Source of the DNA: Fistulifera solaris
Taxonomy: Eukaryota; Bacillariophyta; Bacillariophyceae; Naviculales; Stauroneidaceae
Assembly (NCBI GenBank): GCA_030295235.1
Contig: AP026126.1
Span: 1,488,001 to 1,552,000 of the forward strand
Reading direction: 5' to 3'
Length of the DNA: 64,000 bases
The position numbers were made by a program, and so were the translations under genes. Shown one piece after another: positions 43,868 through 56,851 of this stretch (position 1 is its first letter; each line of letters begins with the position of its first letter). The notes below the pieces were generated by a model, which saw only the letters and a list, made by a program, of their open reading frames with translations, searched no databases and was not told the DNA's origin.

Positions 43868-46800
43868 CTATACTTCCGAGTCAAAGTCGTATGCATCACC
43901 GACAGGACCAGCTTCCCGAGTATCGTCAAGAAGGGAATGCGGAAATGAGATACTAGTCGGTAACCGCGATCTTCCGCTCGTTTCCGAGTCGTCGTCTCGG
44001 GAAGCAACTTCGCTATGAATGTATTGTCGTCTCGATGAACCCCACAAGCTAACGGTGCTAGAGCTTTGAGATTGTCCCCTCATTGCGGCTCTCGTCTTGT
44101 TATTGATGTAACTCGACCTTTCTGGCTCCGATTCATCACTATCTAGGACATTAGCGTCGGAAGACGATTCACTGTCATGGCGTCGAGTCAATGTAGAAGT
44201 TCCACGGCAACCGATGTTGCCGCTCTGTTCGCGCGTGCTTTCATTCCTCATTTCCTCTTCGTCTGCCTCGTCTCTCGACATGATAATTCTATCGCAATCA
44301 ATTTCTTCTTCTTCGGGCCTTTCTTCTTCATTCCCCTCTGCTTCGACCCAGTTGACGTCTTCGGCTAAAGCATATGCACGAAGAGTGGTATGTTGGAGAT
44401 CGATTGCGTCTTGAAGTATACGGTCTTCAAGATCTCCGAGGCGAAGAACCAGCTTTCTTGTATCGCTGGCTGTATTGTAGCCATTTCTTGACCATTCCCA
44501 TTGTATATAGTCTTCTGATTTGTGGGAAAATACCCTCGCATGGAGTTCCAAGAGTTCATGCATCTTTTTATTCAGAAGAGATGTTTGTTTCGCTTGTTGT
44601 GCAATGTCGACACGTAGTCTTAATGTACTCGCATCCTCGTAAAAACCGCGTTCAAGTTGACTCGATATTTCACTCCAGATTCGACCTCCTTCGTCAAAGA
44701 TACGCTTTGGTTCCAAAATGTCGTCAGTCTCTAATCGCGGCGGTTTCTGAATAGCCAATTGGTCGAAAAAGCATGTGTATCTTGGCTTAGGGAACAGCTC
44801 CTCTCTCTTCGTGCCGGATAGGAAAACACTAACAGAATCCATTGCGGGTAAAGTTTGTCGTAACTCATCAGAATCAGAACTATCATCACGGGGGATCAGC
44901 GCCTCTTTGTTGCTGGCCGAACAGGATGAGTGGAACGACCCGGCGAAGTGTGGCTGGGGAAAATTGAGCGCCTCTTCGCTTTCTGAATCCGTGCTGCTGT
45001 GTTGCGAAGCTGCCCAAGTGCTTTCTTTCAATTTATAGGAGGAGACACCGGAACCACCTTGTCTTGCGTCTCCAGTTGTTCTAAGCACATCCATTTCTAA
45101 CTGATCTGCACTGGTAACTGGGCGGTCTTTCAGAACTCCGCCATCTATGCGATGCTGCCCAACAAAGCCCTTCATATCTCCCGTACTCCACAACACCCTG
45201 TCGGCAGCCGACTTCATTGCCCGAAGTCCATTGTAAGAACGATCGCTGTCTCTCATTTCCAGCAGCATCTTGAGGATAGATAACTCAATATTCCATTCTG
45301 TAGTGCCGTTCTTTGGCTTGTTCGACAGTCGTAGTTTATTTTTACTTGCCGCAATGAATTGTACAAGTTCATCTGCTGTACTTGACGAGGCTTCCGATAT
45401 TGAGATGTCTCCCTTCGGTGAAATTGCGCTGTAATACGCCCCAGCTTCCTTCGCGGCATCAATCCATTTTGGTGGAATTGCAGCTACGCTACCGTCAAGC
45501 AAAATTGAGACCATGATGGAGAAGGCTTTTTCTCCGCGAAGTTGGAGCATGCCAATCAGCATCAAAGGCAGAAGCTTTGTCACCAAATTTACCGAGTTGT
45601 TGAGAACAACTGGGTACTTATCGGTATCCTTTGATAGCACTGGAATACCGGTTAATTCGTCAATTAGGTATAAATACGCTTCCCCAGGCTCATAGAGCGA
45701 CAAAAGAATCTTTTCGTTTTCCTTTACCGTCTCGTATGCCTTCAATCGAATTGGGTTTTCATCGACACCGTACAGGGATTCGCCGTAATACTGAATTGAT
45801 TTCGTGTCAAGATAATAGAGTAAAGATCGAGGGTCTGTCATTTCGAGCAAATGATCAGCAAATTGTAGAGCCACATCCACAGAGTTCGGAGACTCGACGC
45901 CAAGAGCTCCTCCTTCGTTCACTGAAAGCCTATAGGGAAGGACAATAAACGAGGTTGGAAATGAAATTTCATTCACATCGAAAATGAGTCTGCATAGATG
46001 GTTCAATGTCCCCTTCTCACTAAAAGACTGTCGAATAATTTGTCTGTCATTCCATACACTTAATACCGAAGACGAAACTGGTCTTGAATTCATTCTATCT
46101 GACTTCTTTTGACTTTCGTCAATGAGTGATGTGTTATTTTCCGAAAGCCTATCGAGTCTTTTCTGTAAAACGGTGATGCAATGGCAGCAAGCAATATCAA
46201 TCACGCACTCTCCTTTTTCATTTTTCAAGGAGATGAGATACTTTAACGTTTCATGGTCAAGGGCGTTGGCGATTCTCTTCACACTGTTTAAGTAAGTTAC
46301 GGCCCCAGTCTTTTCCTCGGAGAATGTGCACATCCATATCCAAATGCGTTCACTTGCGTAGCTCATGCATCCCTTTTGGTTTTGAACTGCCTGTTTCGCT
46401 TCATGCTCTATCCGGGCTTCAAGACGCCGTATCCTTGATTTCTCATAGCGATACGGACTTATTGGGTTGAATGCAAATAGGAGATCGGACCTTCGTATGC
46501 AGTCTTCCATATCTTGTTTATTTGACTGCTGCGATGCCGACCACGAAAGCTCACTGTTAGTAGTTGTCCTTTGCGTTTCCCATTTTGGAAAATCTGTCGA
46601 TAATAGGTCATGCAGCTCCAATGGCGTTACATGATTCGGTACGAAGGTTTTCATTTCTCCGAGGTCACATTTGATTGACGCTGCCTGTGGGTAGGCTTTC
46701 AACACAACCCGAAGCGTTTTTACAGATGCAGTGAAGATGGATGCGATATGAAGCGGAAAAATCTTTCCAACACTTCCCGGTAGTCTACACAACGGAGGAC

Positions 46801-48711
46801 TGACAATCATCGGTTCCAAAACAAACTCAACGCTCTCAGACATTAGTTGGTAGAGATAGGTAATTGCTACCGCTGTCTTTGAGTTGCTCCGCTGATCTTT
46901 TGCCGCTTCCTCGTAGACTGCTTCATACCATTGAGCCTCCCAGCACATGAATGCACGAGCAAGCAGATGTACTGGAAGGTCTCCAGCAGCGTCTCGGCAC
47001 AGACATGCGTCGGAATACAGATTTTTGACATAAAATACAATATCCCTGAAACTGCCCACATCTTGCAAAAGTAAACGCATCCTTTCCCTTACCGGTATTG
47101 CTGACCTATCAGGAAACTGCCTGTCGCATAGCACATGAAGAGGTAGCCGTTTATCGTGATGCCTTCTAATCTGAATATATTCTGGATTGAAGCTCAAGAA
47201 ATTTCGGATGTGGTCAACTGATGCGTTAGCGTTTGCAAGAACTGTGAATAAATCTTCAATCGTTCCTGTATCACTCAAAAAATCAAGGTTCTTCTCATCA
47301 CTTAAACCAGCTGCGCTGTTGTAAAAGTCGAACGCAATACTTCCAAACGCAGACACTGCTGCGGACAACCAATCACTGGAGAGTCTAGAGTACGACTGGC
47401 CTTTATCCGGTCCCTCGTTTTGAGCGCTTACTTGCGATTGAGTTCCCTGGGAGTCCTTTTGGTTAAGTTTGTCGGAACCAACATCCAAACCTGCCCTAGA
47501 AAAGTTTCCCATCACACCACTTCCTATGCGACTTAAAGCATTACCACCATCCAGAATGACCTCACTAGCTGCACCAAATACGTCGCTCCCTGCTGTGAAA
47601 AGCATGTCCATTCCACTAAATGGGTTGCTGATTTCACCGTCCACGGTATTGTAGGCCGGTTTATCGCCCTGGCTATCCTCCTTTTTCTTAACTTCATTAG
47701 ATGTGGTTTCAGAATTTTTAACTTCATCTTGTTGACGCCCCAAGCCAAAACCCAAATCCATACTCTCAAAAGACCCCAAAAAGTCTGGAAAAGTCTTTTC
47801 CAGTGCATTGTCCAAAGCATTGTGAGCGATTGCGTAGGTATCTGTGCATAAATTATAGTCATTCAGTGCTCCTTGCTGATTGGTATCTGCTGCGTCATCA
47901 TCTGATTCGTCGGTTGACGTTATCTCAGGCAAATACTTTCGAGTCGACGGCGAAGTAACAAATAGCATCTTGACTCCCCCAGGATCTCTTTCACACTTTG
48001 CGGAAGAAATCGAAGAGTAAGCATAGCTGTAGCCATCACTGCAGGATCCGCTTATGTCTTCTTCTTTGGTGTCACTGTCACTCCCCTCAATATCTCCAAG
48101 TAAATTCATCGGTGTCAATACGTCTGGAAACTCGATTTTGTCTGAATCCTCTTCATCCAACTCGCTTTGACCAAAACGAAGTTTTGAGTCAGAGCTGTTA
48201 AATTGAAAACCCTCCATTTCTTAACGATCTTGCTTGACTTATGAGGTGCCCGCTTTCTTTGCTTCTGCTCAATTCGCAATGATGACGTTTTCGATGCGCA
48301 GACCGATCGTGCGCTCGACCCCGACGAAAATGATCTTGGTTCATTATCTTCGTAAATATTCTTCAGCTCATTGTTGTAAAAGTTGTAACTTAACGCTGAC
48401 CTTGAATGTAAAATCTCCATTTCTTGCTGTTGCCTTTTCTCTAACTTTTCCTTTCTTTGTTTCGCGGTTTGGGGAAGCAGTCTCCACTTTTTCTTGTCTC
48501 GGTTCTCCTGCATTTTACGGTATCGCTTCGCAGCCCTTTTAGCGGCATGCTTCGAAGCTTTTACACCAACTCCCGCCGCATGATATATGACCTCAAAGCC
48601 GAGACTGGGGAGCTCTTCACGAAGCGGCAGTTTCGGAGGAGTGTCGGTGAGCAGGGTCGCACAGATGTCCACATCATAAAATCTGCGGCTTTGGTCTTTT
48701 CCGGAGTCCAT
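43868..48711 (-). CDS. Giant protein with ankyrin-like repeats, unknown function
   Basis: Two open frames, 48711 down to about 48215 and 48217 down to 43868, join into one of 1614 residues if AAA at 48217-48219 (TTT on plus) is read with one more base: HKSSKIVKK then MEGFQFNSSD. The N-terminal part is basic and helical (KHAAKRAAKRYRKMQENRDK). The middle has the stramenopile type of ankyrin-like motifs: RLPLHVLCDRQFPD, GDLPVHLLARAF, and IFPLHIASIFTASVKTLRVV followed by LKAYPQAA. The rest is acidic and Ser-rich, with a helical segment near the C-terminus (LLNKKMHELLELHARVF). No enzyme or membrane domain was recognised. A scaffold role is only a guess. Confidence 0.7.
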
Positions 48712-49191
48712 TGTGTGGCCTGATCGTCCTATTTGGCGTTCTTTTAGTGATATCAGCAGATTGTTTGCACAGAATAGCGATCACCACAAGGTTCATGACG
48801 ATGAAAAGATAAGACGAGATCGACCATGTTATTTCGGTTGAGTAAACATGGAGTGAGATAGTGATTAAGTTAGGGCACGACCGGCGTGCTCATCTCATAT
48901 GTGACCATTCGCCAACCAGTTTTTGAAAGACTGTGCAATTTTGATATTATGGGAAAGTCATATCTAAGTAAGCGAATTATTCATCTAAGTAGGTAAGAAT
49001 ACCTAATAAAAAAATCAATCGTTGAGAAAAGACTATACAAACAGAATTGGTTTTTCTTGTAGTAGTACCAGTTGGGTGATACCAAATACCCGGGAGTACC
49101 AGGTAACCAGATACCGGTACGGTACCAGATTGCTGGTGCAAATGGGAACAAGGACAGTCAACCTCATTCTTTCATTGCACAACCACTCTCT
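48712..49191. other. Intergenic region rich in TACC/GGTA repeats
   Basis: 480 nt between two minus-strand genes. At 49066-49132 there is a cluster of TACCAG/GGTA-type words (for example TACCAGGTA at 49097-49105 and GATACCGGTACGGTACCAG). No gene is supported. Confidence 0.5.
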
Positions 49192-51130
<1,939 letters not shown>

Positions 51131-51743
51131 CAGTCGAGACGACAATGCAGTTCTATTAGCGTATTTGATGTTTAGCAAAGAGAAAAAACACTAATAGGGC
51201 AAATAGATGGATTTCTTGTTTGCCTTTATTGTCAAGGTATGGAACGAACTTTTTTTCTCTACTTTGTAAGCTCTGATGTGTTTCTCTCGTGTCCCCACTC
51301 GGCACTAATCCCACTCGTCACTAACGCACGAAAGCCGGACATACCAGTGCGACGGAAGATCGGTATTCAGTATTATTTCATTGAGACATTCCAGTCGTCA
51401 GACATTAAATCACGAAAGGTGGAAGTGATGACGCATGCTGACACGATTTAACTGTACAAAAATGAGGGGGAGTTTCTTTTTTCTACTAGTATTTACGCGG
51501 TGCAATCTCGCGAAGATAACTACTCCGGGGTACTTGATTGCGACGACGCGAGATACCGGAGGTGCAAAAATGCGAATGAAAATGCAAGTTAGTTAGTTTT
51601 AATCATTTTTACCACGATTGTAAAAAGGAGTGCACATTCTAGAGTACTATCCACATAAATTGTCGACGCGAATACTTTACGAAGATTCTTCAATGCTTTT
51701 CGCAGTCGCCGATTAGCTCTTCGACGCAATACAAAGCAACACG
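51131..51743. promoter_or_regulatory. Divergent promoter region of MetRS and first RING gene
   Basis: 613 nt between two outward starts. No repeat of note except a TACTCCGG-type word at about 51522. No supported gene. Confidence 0.4.
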
Positions 51744-52495
51744 ATGTTCAACACAGACTACGAAGGAAAGACTGTGTGCGACACGTCGGGCAACCCATCC
51801 GTGCGTTTAATGAAAGGGCCTCTGGGTTTTAGTCTTTGGACCGCCGACAACGAGAACACGGGTGATTTTCCCTCTACCAACGATGATGACAACCTAGTCT
51901 TCGGTCGCAAATGTGACTGTTCTCCTATCGGCAACATGTACTGCCCAAATGAAGCCCCGACCTGCCACATCTCTCCTTTGTTGTCCAATTCATCACAATT
52001 TAGCATAAGTTGTGTTGAAGAGCAACCATCTTATATCAAATATGTCTTCCCCATCATGCTACTCATGTACACGGGACTTTGGGCGTATTGTTTTTCATCG
52101 TTGGGGTCGCGTGCCAGACGCGCTTGAAACCTTTCCTCGTGCCCTGTAATCCGGCACGCATCGAACGAATGACCACAGCCGAACTAAGTCGAAGAGATCG
52201 AGAAGATCGACAGCGACAGATCACATCACGGTTAGACGCAACTCATCATTCGGCATTGAAAATACCAGTCTTTTTGAAAACAAAAAAGTACAATCATTCT
52301 GATTCGATTACTTGTTCAATATGTTTGCAAGATTTCCAGCAGGGAGACCGTATCGGAGATTTACCGTGTAAACATCCGTTCCACGTGAATTGTTTAAAGG
52401 AATGGATTCAATTGAAGAATCACTGCCCATTGTGCAAAGTGACAAACTTGGCGACTCGAGAACAATCCGAAGACCAACAAGGCGATGGCGTTTAG
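51744..52495 (+). CDS. Membrane RING-H2 protein 1 (E3 ligase-like)
   Basis: 250 residues when TTT at 52078-52080 is read with one more T; this joins the two halves of one membrane helix (MLLMYTGLLGVLFFIVGVAC). The N-terminal domain has a cysteine pattern CDCSPIGNMYC, then SCVEEQPSYIKY directly before the helix. The cytosolic part is basic and ends in a RING-H2 finger (CSICLQDF, GDLPCKHPFHVNCLKEWI, CPLC). Membrane RING-H2 proteins are E3 ubiquitin ligases. The same order and cysteine pattern are found in the next gene, so the two are paralogues in tandem. No signal peptide is seen at the N-terminus; a missed upstream exon is possible. Confidence 0.78.
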
Positions 52496-53087
52496 TTCCA
52501 TCCATTATTTCCATTGATAGCCTTTATAAAGTTAAAGCACAGTGAGCTTAAATCCATGCTAATATCATTATATTACAGCTGCATTGTGTTTGTTTCTAGG
52601 GAAGATTCATGCCGTAATGCGTAGTAAAAGTGCCCATAGACTTGCAATCCAGTTGAGTCGTCGCAGCAAGTCGTGCAATGATGAAAAATGGACGGAATTG
52701 AAAAAGGACACCTAGTATTTCTAATCCAACCATAACAATATCAACAAAGTCAATACGAAATGTAAAACACATTCGATATATAAGCAAAATCGATTGACGA
52801 ACTACCGGAGTAGAAAATATGGAGTACCAAATAATGGTGTCGTTGATAAGTTACGGGACTGAAGTCCGATTGAGTCACAGCCAGTGTCGTCTGTACAATT
52901 TACAGGACATTCAATGATTGTTTGATTCTGCAAGGGGAATAGCGAGAGAATGAGAGTGAGAAGGTGCGAATGTTTCGAGAACTCTTTTTCCCGATGACGG
53001 TGAACGCTGCTCTTTCTGCTTGTAGCTGCTGAGCCGAGAAAGAACGCAACAAAATAACTGAAGAGCACACCCAAGTTTGTAAAAACC
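52496..53087. other. Intergenic region between the two RING genes
   Basis: 592 nt. A minus-strand frame here, starting opposite the second RING start, holds a hydrophobic N-terminus but nothing recognisable. A pyrimidine-rich tract followed by CAG is seen on the minus strand near 52930. I do not call a gene. Confidence 0.35.
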
Positions 53088-53954
53088 ATGATACGATCTC
53101 GTTCTCCGTTTCGCAGTCTCACACAGCTTTCGAATGGTACAACACACTCAAAGACCTGTGTTATTTCATTTAATCCTGTGATAGCGGTGATAAAGAACGA
53201 AAGCGCGTATATCCTTGTTCCTCCAGACATGCAACCCAACAACAAGACTCTCCTAGTTCGCGCTTGTGACTGCATATCGACAATTGAAGCTTACTGCTCC
53301 GAGGCAACAACCTACTGTCAGGTATCAACGAACACGGCGAACTCTGACATCCACGTAATTTGCATCGAAGAACAGCAATCGTTCTTGCGCTACCTATTTG
53401 CATTCCTCTTTTTCTCGGTCTGTCTCATTCTCATCACATGCATGAGGAGCCCAAAGGGCCACACAATCCTTCGTTTCTGCCGAAGGTGCATGTTGCGCTG
53501 TTGCAAAAGACGACACGATAGTGTACTCGAGAATGATTTACGCTCATTAGAACACGATTACGTGCGCCGCCAAAACGCCGCTATGATTCAACGCCGCGCA
53601 CAAAGATTGCAGCAGCATCGAAGTTATGATCCATGGGGCGATACGGAGGTTCCTCTGACACTTCAAGTTGTACGCGTATCACGAATAGTGACACCAACCA
53701 CAACGCGACAGGTCAGCGCTGTTTTACGAACAAAACGTTACGAAGCAACCGAAGCGGATTATGTTTGCCCCGTATGTTTAATAGAAATCGAAGATGGAGA
53801 TCGTGTTGGTGATCTAGCGTGTGGTCATACTTATCATGTTGATTGTCTCAAAGCATGGCTGAAACGCAAAAATATCTGCCCCCTGTGTAAATTGGAGAAT
53901 TTGGCTGCCGCGCAAGAACCAATTGAAGTTGAGGCGACGACGACTAGCAATTGA
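53088..53954 (+). CDS. Membrane RING-H2 protein 2 (E3 ligase-like)
   Basis: 288 residues, single exon. The lumenal or extracellular part has CDCISTIEAYC with the same spacing as CDCSPIGNMYC in the preceding gene, then ICIEEQQSFLRY before a membrane helix (LFAFLFFSVCLILITC). A Cys/Arg cluster follows (RFCRRCMLRCCKRR), perhaps for palmitoylation, then a basic helical linker and a RING-H2 finger (CPVCLIEIEDGDRVGDLACG, HTYHVDCLKAWL, CPLC). Both proteins share the LCK.(E/T)NLA end. An E3 ligase at an endomembrane or the plasma membrane is likely. Its stop is 13 nt from the stop of the opposite inositol-monophosphatase gene. Confidence 0.8.
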   Translation: MIRSRSPFRSLTQLSNGTTHSKTCVISFNPVIAVIKNESAYILVPPDMQPNNKTLLVRACDCISTIEAYCSEATTYCQVSTNTANSDIHVICIEEQQSFLRYLFAFLFFSVCLILITCMRSPKGHTILRFCRRCMLRCCKRRHDSVLENDLRSLEHDYVRRQNAAMIQRRAQRLQQHRSYDPWGDTEVPLTLQVVRVSRIVTPTTTRQVSAVLRTKRYEATEADYVCPVCLIEIEDGDRVGDLACGHTYHVDCLKAWLKRKNICPLCKLENLAAAQEPIEVEATTTSN

Positions 53955-53967
53955 ATACCGAGTTCTT

Positions 53968-54990
53968 TCACGAGGTTGATCTGGAGAACGCAATTGCATC
54001 CGCATCCTTCAAGGCTTTAAGTACTTGGTCGTGAATAGCACCGTTGCTGCAGAGCATGTTCCTTGTTGTCACTTTGTACGGCGAACCGTCGAGATCTGTC
54101 ACGCGACCACCTGCTTCATGAATGATGAGGGCCCCGGCTACCAAGTCCCAGCTGCTCAAGTCGTATCCGAAATGCGCAGTCATGCGCCCAGCCGCGATCC
54201 AAGCGGTTGTTAGAGCACTGCAGGCTATCATACGTAACCCTCGGCATTTACTGTTCAAGGCAAGAACACCTTTCATAGATACTGCAAAGGCGTTCGGGTC
54301 GGACGGACAGCCTGCATTTATGATGGCATCTTTGATATCCGTTGTCGTTTTAGCCACAACCAAAGGAATGTTGTTGTTGAGATAGGCCCCATGGCCACGG
54401 ATAGCACTAAACATTTCATCGGAGTTCGGATCATAAATGACCCCTACAATAGGATCTCCCTTAAAAATGACACTAACTGTAACTCCACACAAGGGAAGCC
54501 CAGCAGCAAAGTTGGCGGTGCCATCGATTGGGTCGCAAATCCATACAAAACCAGAAGGTGTTTCTTGTAGTGCATCCACGAGTGCTTGCTCGCTAGCAGC
54601 CGCACCTGGTGCTACATTTTCTTCCCCCAAAAAGCTGTGTTCGGGAAAAGACTTTCGTATGATATCCTCTACCGCATGTTGAGCCTGTGAATCGTATTGT
54701 GTGACAATATCTTTGATGGTCGTTTTTACCTTAAAATCCGTTGATTCCTTTAGACCACCAACTTCCGAGGAACAACCTAAGTGACTTCGGATTGTCTTTC
54801 CTGCTACCATGGCAGCCTGCTGTGCAACTACCATGATTTCTTGACATTCTTGCAAAGACACGTCTTGTTGCCATGTACTTTTGTCAGCCGCCGACGAAGA
54901 CAACTGGGACGAGCTCCGTAAACGAGTGAGCGGGCGAACCGACAGTCCCTTTGTGATCCCAAGCAGTATAGATGCTAATTTGATGTTCAT
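53968..54990 (-). CDS. Inositol monophosphatase-family phosphatase
   Basis: 340 residues, single exon. Metal-site motifs of the family are complete: FPEHSFLGEEN, WICDPIDGTANFAAGLPLCG, and YDLSSWDLVAGALIIHEAGG. A 40-residue N-terminus that is basic and rich in Ser (MNIKLASILLGITKGLSVRP, RLRSSSQLSSS) may be a targeting peptide. The enzyme removes phosphate from inositol phosphate, or from a related sugar or nucleotide phosphate (histidinol phosphate, L-galactose-1-phosphate); sequence alone does not decide. It diverges from the glutaredoxin gene. Confidence 0.88.
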   Translation of the reverse strand: MNIKLASILLGITKGLSVRPLTRLRSSSQLSSSAADKSTWQQDVSLQECQEIMVVAQQAAMVAGKTIRSHLGCSSEVGGLKESTDFKVKTTIKDIVTQYDSQAQHAVEDIIRKSFPEHSFLGEENVAPGAAASEQALVDALQETPSGFVWICDPIDGTANFAAGLPLCGVTVSVIFKGDPIVGVIYDPNSDEMFSAIRGHGAYLNNNIPLVVAKTTTDIKDAIINAGCPSDPNAFAVSMKGVLALNSKCRGLRMIACSALTTAWIAAGRMTAHFGYDLSSWDLVAGALIIHEAGGRVTDLDGSPYKVTTRNMLCSNGAIHDQVLKALKDADAIAFSRSTS

Positions 54991-55104
54991 TTCAGCGGAA
55001 TGGTTCGCTATAAATTTGCTTGTTAGCCCAAACTTTTACGATTACTAATGCTTAACGAGGCATGGGAAACTGTTGCAACAAAATATGTACCAGGTAACTT
55101 TTAA

Positions 55105-55176
55105 CTTCCAGAAATTCTGGATATGGTGTATTTCATCATACAGAAGTTCTGGGTAACCTCCAGAAAATCTTCTGGA
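55105..55176. repeat. Second locus of the palindrome family
   Basis: Three palindromes in 72 nt: TTCCAGAAATTCTGG, ATACAGAAGTTCTG and CCAGAAAATCTTCTGG. They alternate like the units at 17.9-18.4 kb. A TACCAGGTA lies just to the left at 55088-55096. It sits in the shared promoter of the inositol-phosphatase and glutaredoxin genes. Confidence 0.75.
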
Positions 55177-55431
55177 TTAATTTGCGGTTTGCGGGAAAGG
55201 CGATGAGGATGAGGGATGATAGGGAATTTCAACAAGGTTACTGGTACGCAGCTAAAGAAAAGCTTTCCGATTTCGTGACGTGGCACAGATGGCAGATGGC
55301 GCGAGAGGATGGTGTGAACACCGCCGAACCGTCGAAAGGTTGTGTTTCTCTCAAACATTATATTCCATTAACATGAAGATCATCTCACACATATCTTTTG
55401 ACATCGTGCTGGCATAGTAAAATCAATAATA

Positions 55432-55980
55432 ATGACAGCAAGATCCAGATTCTCTTTTACCACGACATTTCTCGTGCTTTTCTACTGCTTTTTGGTGTGT
55501 TCTCAAGCAGAAGCTTTTCGATCGTCGGATCAACTCTCCACCGCGTCTTCTTCTCCCAGATCCTTCTCTTCCTCAACCGAATTGCATCTTTTTGGTGTGC
55601 TAAAAGATGCCAAGAAGGCTTTAGTCAGAAAACTAGCAGGCAAATATGACTCAGAGGCAGTGCGAGCTCGCATCGACAATCTCATCAAAACAAACGACGT
55701 GCTGATGCTTTCATTTACAACGTGCCCCTACTGTATCAAAGCCAAGCAAGTGCTGGATGCCAAATCTGCAAATTACACCGTGGTTGAGCTGAATGAAGAT
55801 CCTGCCGGTACGGCCATACGTGCAGAGCTATTTGATCTCGTAGGTCGATCATCGGTCCCCGCAATCTGGATTGGTGGCGAGTTTATTGGAGGATGCAACG
55901 ATGGGCCTATGGGCGGTATAGTTCAGTTACAGGAGCAAGGAAAACTAGATGTCATGCTAAAGAATGTGGGAGCGATTTAA
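55432..55980 (+). CDS. Plastid-targeted glutaredoxin (CPYC type)
   Basis: 182 residues, single exon. Signal peptide (FTTTFLVLFYCFLVCSQAEA) and F at the cleavage site (AEA/FRSSDQLS), then a Ser-rich transit stretch. The glutaredoxin domain starts at about residue 75: VLMLSFTTCPYCIKAKQVLD with the dithiol CPYC site, SSVPAIWIGGEFIGGCNDGP with the cis-Pro and GG glutathione-binding part. It reduces disulfides and removes glutathione from proteins in the plastid stroma. The dithiol site argues for oxidoreductase activity and against a monothiol iron-sulfur carrier. Confidence 0.9.
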   Translation: MTARSRFSFTTTFLVLFYCFLVCSQAEAFRSSDQLSTASSSPRSFSSSTELHLFGVLKDAKKALVRKLAGKYDSEAVRARIDNLIKTNDVLMLSFTTCPYCIKAKQVLDAKSANYTVVELNEDPAGTAIRAELFDLVGRSSVPAIWIGGEFIGGCNDGPMGGIVQLQEQGKLDVMLKNVGAI

Positions 55981-56851
55981 ATTCGCATTGTCGCATTTGT
56001 TATCATTGTTAAGTGAGTTGAGAGATAGTTCCGATTCGACTGATTTGACGCACGATAACAATTTCACGCGTTTAAAAATAATCTGACTTTTGACATATGT
56101 TATCAGGTAAGAAATAGCAATTTTTAGGCCTTTGTCGGTCTAGTTGTGTCGTGGGCGGCAGTGTTGAATATTCCGCAGTAGTTTACCTTTGTCCTTTGCT
56201 TTGGACCTTCAAACCCCGACAATCAGATTTACTATAGCCTCAAGTGTAAGCATCGTGATTTTTAATTGATTATTTTGGGCATATAGCACAAGTTGCTACC
56301 TTTTTGCTTCACTTAGCATTTTGCTGTATCTGTGGATTGAATTGTTATCATCACCTTCATTTGCATCTGTTCATTAGCTTTTTCGGCCGACACTGGTTTT
56401 CAGGATCAAGGCATTGATGGTTTTACTCTCTCCCAAAATGTAGGTTTATGCAATGCCGACTGACTCGAAGTCAGTCATGAGTCGTCATCGATTGTTCTCA
56501 GCTTGCATAACATGTTGCTGCGTTTTTTCTTTTTCATTGGCATCCATGATTTTTTCAGAACTAAAATTATCATGAGCTGCACTTGCAATTCATATTATTT
56601 CTATTACAAACACTAGTTTTGAAGCGTGAAGAGTTACGCATATCACTAGTGGGTCAGTCCTTACGCCATGACTATGACCTTAATCGAGCTTTTGTTTAAG
56701 TCTGACATTGAACCGTCGGACTTCTGCAGAGCCAATCGAGATCGAAGCGTTCGCAGCAAATTTTCGCTCCATCGTCATTTGCCGTTTTGTGAAGAAAAAC
56801 ACTGTCGTCGACCTTGTCATAAGCTGTATAGGACGTAGCATTTTATTTACC
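55981..56851. other. Intergenic region with a hairpin
   Basis: 871 nt. At 56458-56476 GACTGACT and AGTCAGTC form a perfect hairpin with a 3-nt loop, followed by CATGAGTCGTCATC, similar in flavour to the 55-nt dispersed repeat. No gene is supported. Confidence 0.5.

Noticed and set aside
52802-53090. Minus-strand small secreted-protein gene between the RING genes
   Set aside because: A hydrophobic start and an acceptor-like tract are present, but no donor, no domain, and it overlaps the second RING start.
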